Assembly: GCA_013054445.1 (NCBI GenBank)
Contig: JAAMPI010001419.1
Span: 1-14,665, forward strand
Length of the DNA stretch: 14,665 nt
Source: Cudoniella acicularis
Lineage: Eukaryota; Ascomycota; Leotiomycetes; Helotiales; Helotiaceae
Direction of reading: 5' to 3'
Shown: piece after piece, positions 7,997 to 14,665 of the stretch
Numbering within the stretch: the stretch's first letter is position 1
Layout: each line of letters opens with the position of its first letter
Position numbers and translations under genes: made by a program
The notes under the pieces: model-generated
What the model saw: only the letters and a program-made list of their open reading frames with translations
Database searches by the model: none
What the model was told of the DNA's origin: nothing

Positions 7997-9340
7997 TTTG
8001 TTGTATATTGCAAAAAAAGTCCCGAGAATCGACGCCGTCGATTCTCAGCAGCTCGCCTGTGTGGTTGAGCAAAACTTCATCAGTAACACTTCAAAATATT
8101 AAAATTACCACGAGGTTGAACTAAATAACACTTTAATAGATCCTTGTTTCGAATGATAAATGCAAGGTAGAAAGTATGTACTTGGTCTGTGCAGGTATTT
8201 GTACTGCTTAATTTTGAAGTATTGTGAATGAAAAATATTCAGCTAGGCGATGGTATATAAACACGAAAACAAATATTATAAGGTGAATTCGTTGGCATAT
8301 ATAAGAATTGTAATATGTAGTCAACTGTTAAAATTTTGCATACGCAGCAAATGCTAAAAACAGTGCTGCAATTTCGCAAGTAGCGAAGAGAGCTGGGAGG
8401 AGGCCGCTCCTCGTTGCCTCGGCCCATTCACCCTCATTCACCGTAACAAAGCCTAAAGCCTTCAGGCGAACCTCAAAGTTTTGTTGCACATCGCACCTGC
8501 CAGATTTGCTAGCGTCCTGGTTAGCGCATCGCGTACTCACCGATCAAAGCAAGCGCGTTTAGCTTGTTGTCCCACTCCTCTCTTACTCTGCTCGGCTCTT
8601 ACTCCGAACTGCAACACAACTTGAGAAATTTGTTGCGTATAGCACTCGATTTATATGCTAGCGTGCTTGTCAGTGCCGTCTTTAATTCTATACTAACTTG
8701 TGAGGTAACTAGGCGCGCTGTCCTTCGTTTCTGCCGAAAAAGCTCCGCTGAAGAGTTCGTTTCTCTTAGAATAGTTTGGATGAAATTGGAGATTTGTTGC
8801 ACTTCGCACTCGGTATATACGCTAGTGCATTTACTAGCGTTCTGGCTTGTCTTAAGTAATTAATAAGACGGTCGGTAGTAGCCAGTCATGAGACATAGCG
8901 AGCTCGGCTCGATATAAAAATCCAAAAGGCTCAGTCCTCTATCAACCCTGTTTGTTTTTGATCAAAAGAAGCTTAAAGTAAATTAATTATATGTGGTGAT
9001 GGGGTGATGTTGTGGGAGCGGGGAGCTAGTGTCGCTTCGAAGTCAGATTAGGAGATTGTGGGGGGAGGGCGAGAAGGAGCACGCAATAGATATCAGATAG
9101 AATTTTATTGCCTGTCGCAACTTGGGATATATGCTAACGTTCTCACTAGCGCATGTTTGTTTATTAAGCAAAACCAGCAGTCTTGCTCTCCCACTCTCTA
9201 CTCCACTACCGGTACTCTGCTTCCTCGAAATGATATCTCGACATCCACCCTCTTTTTTAATCCTTCCGTATTCGGAACACCTTCAAGATTTTGTTGCATA
9301 TCGCGCTTCCTAACTGGTTCCTTTCTAGTTGCTTTCTAGA
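7997..9340 (+). repeat. Plus-strand family of ~48-bp direct repeats
   Basis: The four best copies are 8480-8527, 8629-8676, 8793-8840 and 9104-9152. Each has a left block TTTGTTGC (TTTATTGC in the last) followed by CGCA/AGCA-like sequence. A right block then begins 28, 28, 28 and 29 bases after the left block start: GCTAGCG-N6-YTAGCGC (variants GCTAGTG, GCTAACG, TCAGTGC). Partial copies with the left block are at 7997 (TTTGTTGTATATTGC) and 9290 (TTTGTTGCATATCGCGC). Several copies are preceded by a GAAC...CTTCAA/CTCAAA-type lead-in. Copy-to-copy steps are 149, 164 and 311 bp (the last about twice 155). No convincing ORF spans the region. The conserved spacing shows common descent, or selection on two linked sites. 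No known fungal element was recognised. Confidence 0.72.
8024..8046. repeat. Perfect 10-bp inverted repeat with 3-base loop
   Basis: GAGAATCGAC (8024-8033), loop GCC, GTCGATTCTC (8037-8046). The arms are exactly complementary. It starts 27 bases after the start of the partial repeat copy at 7997, which is where the GCTAGCG block sits in the full copies. It could be a protein-binding palindrome, a hairpin or a replication-slippage product; nothing decides among these. Confidence 0.85.
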
Positions 9341-9345
9341 ACTGC

Positions 9346-9747
9346 TATATAACTGTTTTTAAAATCCTTTCTTTACGCGTTTTGTTACTCTAAGACGGCG
9401 CGTCTGGTACTGTATGGAAAAAAATGTCACAAGCATCAAATTCCAGAGAGTGTGATGACTTTTTAAAATTGATAGCTATGCTATTTCTCGAGTAAGCACT
9501 CGGCTTCTCGAATGCAGTAATGCATTTTCCCTCTGTTCTGTCTGTGATATACCTCTATACATGTGTATGTATGTATATACCAAATCCCCACCAAAAAATA
9601 TACTCCATGCTCCACGCAGTGCAATATACTTGTACAGTCCAAATAACTCCATCAGATGCTAGCATGCCCAAACCCAAGATAAATGCCCAGTGGGTATCAT
9701 ACAGCCCCGAAAACCCAATAGTAAACCATAAAAAAAACACTTCATCA
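9346..9747. other. Intergenic, 3' flank of the membrane-protein gene
   Basis: AT-rich sequence between the repeat region and the end of the minus-strand membrane-protein gene, whose 3' UTR should occupy the right part. TATATAC/TATGTATG-type runs occur around 9555-9580. No gene, RNA or further copy of the repeat was recognised. Confidence 0.55.
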
Positions 9748-11536
9748 TCATTGGTGATACCCATAATTATATCCTTGATAAGCCTGCGGCCTCAACGCAT
9801 CATAATACTGTGGTCTCGGCCCCAAATTCTGCATATTCCACCCCGACTGCGAGGAGTTATTCGTGTACCCAGAATGCCCCGTATAAGCAGTGTGCATACT
9901 CTCCATACTAATCACATTGTGCACGACGACCGGTACTGGAGTCATGGCACCCACTGCTGTCCCGCCATAATACCTATCCAAGAACGGAGGATCTAATCGT
10001 TTCTGACTCGTGCCTGCGAAACACGGTCCTTGGGTCATCTTATCCCCCGCTTTATGTCCCCAGAACATGCGGTCTTCCCACTCATCGATCAAATCGGCCA
10101 TGGTTTGTAAGTGTCCAAAGGAAGCAGGCATGGAGCCCTCGGGACGCCGGAGCGAGACGTAGGTGGCGAAGATAGCGACGGCGAGGGAAAAAGCTGTGAA
10201 GTAGAAGATTTGGGGTGGATACATGTTTACTCCGAGAGTAAAGTCGTTGTTTATGGAGAGGCCGAAGAGCCAGTGCACGGCGGCTTTGAAGAGGAAGAGC
10301 ATAATGGTTTGCCAGGAGGTGAAAGCGGCGAGAATGCTGTTGTAGCGTGGGTCTGTGCCCTTTTTCGTCGTGGCCATGCGGAGGATGGATTCATCGCGCG
10401 AGAGGTTCACGAGTACTGTCCTTGTTAGTTTTTGTTTTATTGTGACAGGTTGGAACTTAAGAGATGCCAAACTTACATTCTGCGCAATGTAAAGCCAAGG
10501 TGAGCCCCGATTGAAAGCCAGCGATCAAAAAGATTGAACCAAGATTTCCAAGCGTTCCATTATTTGCTGTCCAGCCTACATTCAGTACAGATGTCCCCTC
10601 CGTGCAGCGGACGGCAGGACAATCGCCTAGTCGAGTTGGAGTTCCAGTAAAAAGGGGCACAAACTGCCAACTACTTCCCAGGACACCATTTTTATTTCCT
10701 TTTTGGATCATCGTATAGATCACACCTCCCCATAGCCCACCCAATGGTACCAGACACCATAATAAACACAGCACCCATCTCACTTCTGAATGAGCCCCAA
10801 AAGCCGATCCTTGCCTCTTTTTAGGCAGGGTAGGAACAGGAGGCTCGTCCTTTTGGTGAACTGATTTCATGCAGCGGTTGTTCCTCCGTACAATTCGATG
10901 TGGCATGTTTTCGTCTGTACAAGCGCAGACGGTATCAAGAGGATTCGAACTCCAGGTCGGCACTCTGGTTGTTGAGAGTGCCCATGTCGAGATTACTGCT
11001 TGGCCTAGGAGGCTGATGCCAAAAATGACCAAAGCGATTCCAGAAACATGGATCATGTCGTCGGACAATTCTTGGGTTGGAGCGTTTAACATTTTTGTGA
11101 GTTGTGGGTTCCATCCCAGAAATATCAGCGAAGTTGTAGCATATGATAGCACGATGAACAATATGAATGCTAGGTTCGAGTACCATTTATTCGGCAGGGA
11201 ACGGGATGAGCTCGACAATAGGCGTAGATTCGAATTGAAAGTAAGTCGATCCTCGGCTTGTAATGACCAGCGTAGTGATGTGCAGTGTATGTACCCCATA
11301 CTTTCGTTCAGAAACGTCAGGATAATATTTATGCCCAAAGGAAGCACTTCTTTCGCGAAATGTGGAATCACGAATTCAGCCTTCTTCTCCCCCTTTGAGT
11401 TCAAGAAAATCACATAACCACCTCCCCCAAATGCGATGAGCCCGGCGATCCAACTGAGCACAAGTCCAATCACGCACATATTTCGTGTGAAATGCGCTTT
11501 GTCGAGCTTGTCATGGTGGCCGGTGAAGTGCGACAT
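9748..11536 (-). CDS. Polytopic membrane protein of uncharacterised fungal family
   Basis: Function unknown. Two exons on the minus strand, 11536-10477 and 10415-9748, are joined across a 61-nt intron (GTAAGT, CTAAC branch, CAG), giving 575 residues. The junction restores LALHCAELLVNLSRDES in frame, which supports the splice. Hydrophobic segments lie near 21-46, 64-86, 121-141, 161-187, 253-275, 331-352, 381-407 and 420-442, so about eight helices. A Cys-containing loop with NGT/NES-type glycosylation sequons lies between segments 5 and 6 and near segment 2. After the last helix come a conserved-looking SFGHLQTMADLIDEW (452-466) and WGHK (472-475), then a Gly/Tyr/Asn/Gln-rich tail ending YHQ. 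I recall similar architecture in unnamed ascomycete membrane proteins but can give no family name. It is isolated from its neighbours by more than 1.4 kb upstream. Confidence 0.82.
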
Positions 11537-12977
11537 TTTAACCCGTCAACCATCAGCGGGGTGATAAGTGAGTTAAGTCGAGTCAGAGTTCGAATGGTCG
11601 ACGTCAGGCTTGATTGCCAGTGGTTGGAGAGGTTTGGTATTATAACGTGCCTTTCAGAGCTAGCCAAATAGCAATGAGCGTATAGTCGTTGAATGAGAAT
11701 TTTGTTCTGAAATGGAGGAAGCCCTGCCGGATAGAAATCTAGGTAGAGAGTCTCGAGAGGTACCATGTCTCGCCAAGGGCTTCTCTCGTTGCGGGCAAAG
11801 CCAGGACCGCAGCAGGCCTTCCCGCTCACTGACCGAAGGAGCCTCACCTCAGTGCCTTGGGCTAAACCATGCTACCGAATGCATTGGATTGGTGAAGTTT
11901 GGGGACCAGTGAGCGTTGGTGCTCAAGTGCGTCTTTCCTAAACGGTTCTCAGCCTCGCGCCACCAATATATAGTTGCAGAAACCTTTTTTCTTTTTCACC
12001 GAATGTGTCATCGCAATTCGTGCAATACGCGAGCTGAATTTATGCTCAGCGATACAGCGCCCTTCTCATTTGCTGCATGCTCCGCCCTCCATGACGTTGA
12101 TAACGGATGAAGGACTTCGGCAGGACCTGCGGCTGCGATGCACCTCCTTACAACTGCAGCTCTGCTTGGACCAGATCTAGATTTGGATATATTTATATAC
12201 AACCCGGCATTTTGGTTTCAACCTTTTCTTGGCTCTTATGAATATCTTTCCAAGCCTCCGTCAGACACTGGATGATAAGATGGTGGTATACTGTGAAACA
12301 TCGCGCAGTAAAGGGGATGACACGCATAAGGAGAAAGGCACTTGCCGGCACTGGGTTGAGTTCACCGAGAACGAGGAAGACGGCAAAATTTAAATCAATG
12401 GGCTACAGTACATTAAGTCGGCAAGATATTTTTTTTATCACGTCGAGCAGGGCAATTGATACAGTAGTTGGGCTTGGAAGTTGATTCTTAAGGCTGCAAT
12501 AGTGGCTTGATTTGACCAGCAAAATAAGCATGGATCACAAGTTGCACAAAGCGCCACACTGCTCCGAAATAAATAAATAACGTGCTCGAGGAAGCGAGAT
12601 CTGCCCCCTGAATCTTTGAAGATTCGGGGAATTCCATTTGTACCGGTACCTGCCAAGAAGCCAAGGGTAGCCTGGGCAAACCCCGATCCCCACGGCTTGT
12701 GACCCAGAGATACTGAGCATCGTCGGAAAACATATACGCCTGCACACGTTGGATGTACAGTAAAATCAGCAGAGCTAAGTCTTGAATGTTGCTAGGTAGA
12801 AAGATGCTCTGAGCCAGGATGGTCAAAGATCTGAGTTTTTGCAAGCAGTGGAGGAGAGGTCTGCTTACAATACTCCAAAACAGCGCTGGTAGAGAAAGAA
12901 CTTCTCAAGGCGGTCTGGGCTTCCTATAGCTACCCCCAAGCAGGTCTTCTTGATTTTGAACCTTCGAGGTATGCCTT
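11537..12977. other. Gene-poor spacer between two minus-strand genes
   Basis: This span holds the promoter and leader of the membrane-protein gene (next to 11536) and the 3' flank of the 2EXR gene (next to 12978). Several ORFs of 60-125 codons occur on both strands. The longest (11847-11470 and 12844-12488, minus) have no recognisable domain, mixed composition and no clear splice partner. TATATTTATATAC near 12186-12199 is a plain AT-rich run. I call no gene here. Confidence 0.5.
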
Positions 12978-14136
12978 TTACCACTCTATGTCGACGCTGA
13001 CGGAGTCAGAGTCAGAGTCAGAGTCAGAGAACTCCTCGAACGGGTGGCGGAACGGATCCTCTTTTTCGTAACATCGACATCCTGGTACACTTTCGTATTC
13101 TTTTTGCAGACTTTCTAATCGTCTCTTGTCGGTCTCGCTCGTCACTACCTTATGTTCCAAGATTGGCCTCGGCCAGGGCTCTTCCATCGCCTTAGTCTCT
13201 TCGAGTCTAACAGCTTCAAATTCGGTATCTTTCATTCGTAAGAAGTAGTCCAATGTCGGCACTTCTTCGTACGGATCATGTCTCTCGTGGTACTTGGGAT
13301 GCTCAAACATATAGAATCTCCGATCCAGATCGACAGGATTGAGGAAAACCCTCTCCAGGAACTCTGATCTGGGTTTTTTTCCTCTTTGAGTTGGTGCCTT
13401 TTGTATAGTCCCTAACCACCACTGTGACTTTCTGTACATTTCCAAACGTAGACAATACCTCGCAGAGCCATGGTAGATAGGATTCTTCGTCCAGGTATTC
13501 CACAAGTTCCGAGTCCAGCGACAAATTTTGAACTTTTGCGCGATCTTCCTGGCATACGAGACCTATCGCACCGACACTGCTTTGGGGGTCACCATAATCC
13601 AGAAATGTATCGGCATTGATGTGCAGGGTATCGACAGTGGAGTTGAAGTGGATGTTTGATAGAGAGCCAAACGTGGGGAAGAGCCGCGGATATAGCCTTG
13701 AGGCGACACGATGTGAGTCGCGACAAACGTAGAAGAGCGACGGAACAGGACTGTCGGTTTTCAAGCCTACTGGCGGCCATATGTCAGGTAAGTCATTGTC
13801 TTGCCACCGAGCATCGAAAATTTCATCATCCAATTCCCAATCGTTGGGTGCATCCTCGATCGTGCAGAGCTGGATACCCTTCCGCCTGCAGAACTGGTCA
13901 TTCAAGGGATCTTCGCAGAAGTCCGGGACTTCTCGATCGGATCGGACTCTTCGAAATGCGTGTCGACATTCGGGAAGTTCATATTCGTTCAGGTAGACAA
14001 TTCGAGGCACAGATGCGGCTGCTTCCCATATCATGAGCTGGATTTCCAGGGGCAGCTTGGGGAACAGCTTGAACGATGAGAAAGTCTTCTCCTTCGGGGG
14101 CCTCGGCGGGTACGCTCTCGACCTCGTTGACACCAT
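12978..14136 (-). CDS. 2EXR-domain protein, frame broken at an A7 run
   Basis: 2EXR proteins are a large ascomycete family named for a repeated [Glu-X-Arg]-like signature; their biochemical role is unknown. The start at 14136 gives a basic, proline-rich lead, then the domain opening FKLFPKLPLEIQLMIWEAA (22-40), PRIVYL (44-49) and the second conserved part LFYVCRDSHRVASRLYPRLF (134-153). The frame is open to residue 277, but family-like sequence stops at Lys254. There a run of seven A (13380-13374, minus strand) is followed by coherent coding in the +1 frame: FLNPVDLDRRFYMFEHPKY, later YLRM-type and acidic stretches, ending in an SDSDSDSDS tail and stop at 12978. With one A fewer the protein would be 385 residues. 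No GT-AG intron of plausible size bridges the break. A real pseudogene, an allele, or a homopolymer sequencing error are the options; I favour the last. Confidence 0.78.
13003..13026 (-). repeat. Coding microsatellite (GAGTCA)4 giving an acidic Ser-Asp tail
   Basis: There are four perfect GAGTCA copies on the plus strand, lying in the last codons of the minus-strand 2EXR gene and encoding alternating Ser-Asp. Whole-unit changes would keep frame and alter tail length by two residues each. Such tails are typical acidic, possibly casein-kinase-II-type phosphorylated, ends; that last point is inference. Confidence 0.8.
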
Positions 14137-14665
14137 CGTGGCAAGTGCGGGTCAGAATGATGCTATTCACAGGGTTCCGGAGGTATGAGAGATGTGCAAA
14201 TTCATTTGTGGAGCACAGAAACCTACGAAGCAGGAACACAGCTTGACGATACGGCAGATGCGTCGCGCGATTCCGGTCGATTCTAAACGAACACCGCGCT
14301 ATTTTAAACTTACCCTATCATGGAAGCCACACTCGACACAGCACACGTGAAGCTGAGAGCGGCTCCAGCCACCCCCTTACAGCTCCGGAGTCCCGGAATG
14401 GCTCCATTCTACTTGCCTTTGATGTACGAAGCACCCCGTATCAAGATCGACGTCTTTTGTGAATCCATATAGAGTCTTCTCTGGCCGTCAAAACTCTCCT
14501 TTGTAGACACTCTATCCCTTCGACCGGTGAGACATAGTCCACGCTAGCAAGGGGTCTCGCCCGGGCCACAGCGCATAAAATTATGTACCTTTGCATACAA
14601 ATTTATTAGTAATATACATCATTTGAATGCCAGCGCACCTACGCGTTACCTACCTATTACGCGCC
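14137..14665. other. Upstream region of the 2EXR gene to window end
   Basis: Presumed promoter and leader of the minus-strand 2EXR gene. A short minus-strand ORF (14239-13979) overlaps its start in another frame and looks like a shadow. No tRNA, promoter motif or further gene could be supported. The last 80 bases contain TTACCTACCTATTACGCG-type simple sequence without recognised meaning. Confidence 0.5.

Noticed and set aside
7437..9340. CRISPR-like array
   Set aside because: Repeats are diverged, lie in both orientations, have 70-310 bp steps, and the genome is eukaryotic.
10936..10950. GGATTCGAACTCC, resembling a tRNA B box on the minus strand
   Set aside because: No matching A box, acceptor stem or cloverleaf could be built around it, and it lies within well-supported coding sequence.
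10869..11417. Plus-strand 182-codon ORF
   Set aside because: It is antisense to the first exon of the membrane-protein gene, which has coherent transmembrane segments and a supported splice. Treated as a shadow.
11470..11847. Minus-strand 125-codon ORF overlapping the start of the membrane-protein gene
   Set aside because: It overlaps the N-terminal coding region in another frame and shows random composition with no domain.
12488..12844. Minus-strand 118-codon ORF downstream of the 2EXR gene
   Set aside because: No family resemblance. The hydrophobic stretches are scattered and two overlapping ORFs in other frames are equally long, so it is likely chance.
13374..13381. A-run of the 2EXR gene as a -1 programmed frameshift heptamer
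   Set aside because: A -1 slip would enter the wrong frame. The downstream coding is in the +1 frame, so this mechanism does not fit.

Overview
The window looks like nuclear DNA of a filamentous ascomycete. The genes are split by short GT-AG introns of about 45-210 nt, with CTAAC/CTGAC-type branch sites close to the acceptor. Intergenic gaps are long, and the gene families (fungal antizyme, YAT amino-acid permease, GH131-CBM1, 2EXR) are typical of Pezizomycotina. A leotiomycete-like fungus is my best guess, but it rests only on recalled protein similarity.

Layout, left to right. (1) 1-852, plus strand: the 3' part of an ornithine decarboxylase antizyme gene. It carries the classic +1 programmed frameshift site (TGG TAT CCC TGA, shift at 98-103) and a second, unexplained frame break near 735-757. 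(2) 2201-4411, plus: a nine-exon amino-acid permease of 564 residues. (3) 4950-6301, minus, convergent with the permease: a secreted GH131 beta-glucanase (334 residues) with a C-terminal CBM1 cellulose-binding module. The last intron lies inside the CBM1, so the module is missed if only long ORFs are read. (4) 6302-9747: a 3.4 kb gene-poor stretch. It holds a family of degenerate repeats, some on the minus strand (7437-7694, spaced 71-84 bp) and some on the plus strand (7997-9340). The best four plus copies are about 48 bp long, with two conserved blocks at fixed spacing. (5) 9748-11536, minus: a two-exon, roughly eight-helix membrane protein (575 residues) of an uncharacterised fungal family. 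(6) 12978-14136, minus: a 2EXR-domain protein with a +1 frame break at a seven-A run and an acidic Ser-Asp tail encoded by a hexanucleotide repeat.

The genes do not form an obvious pathway or biosynthetic cluster. Antizyme (polyamine homeostasis) beside an amino-acid permease is suggestive but may be chance. GH131-CBM1 points to plant cell-wall or beta-glucan breakdown. The two most interesting points are the recoded antizyme with its extra frame break and the undescribed two-orientation repeat family. Both frame breaks need one base fewer and both fit an A-run, so a shared sequencing or assembly cause must be excluded before any biological reading.
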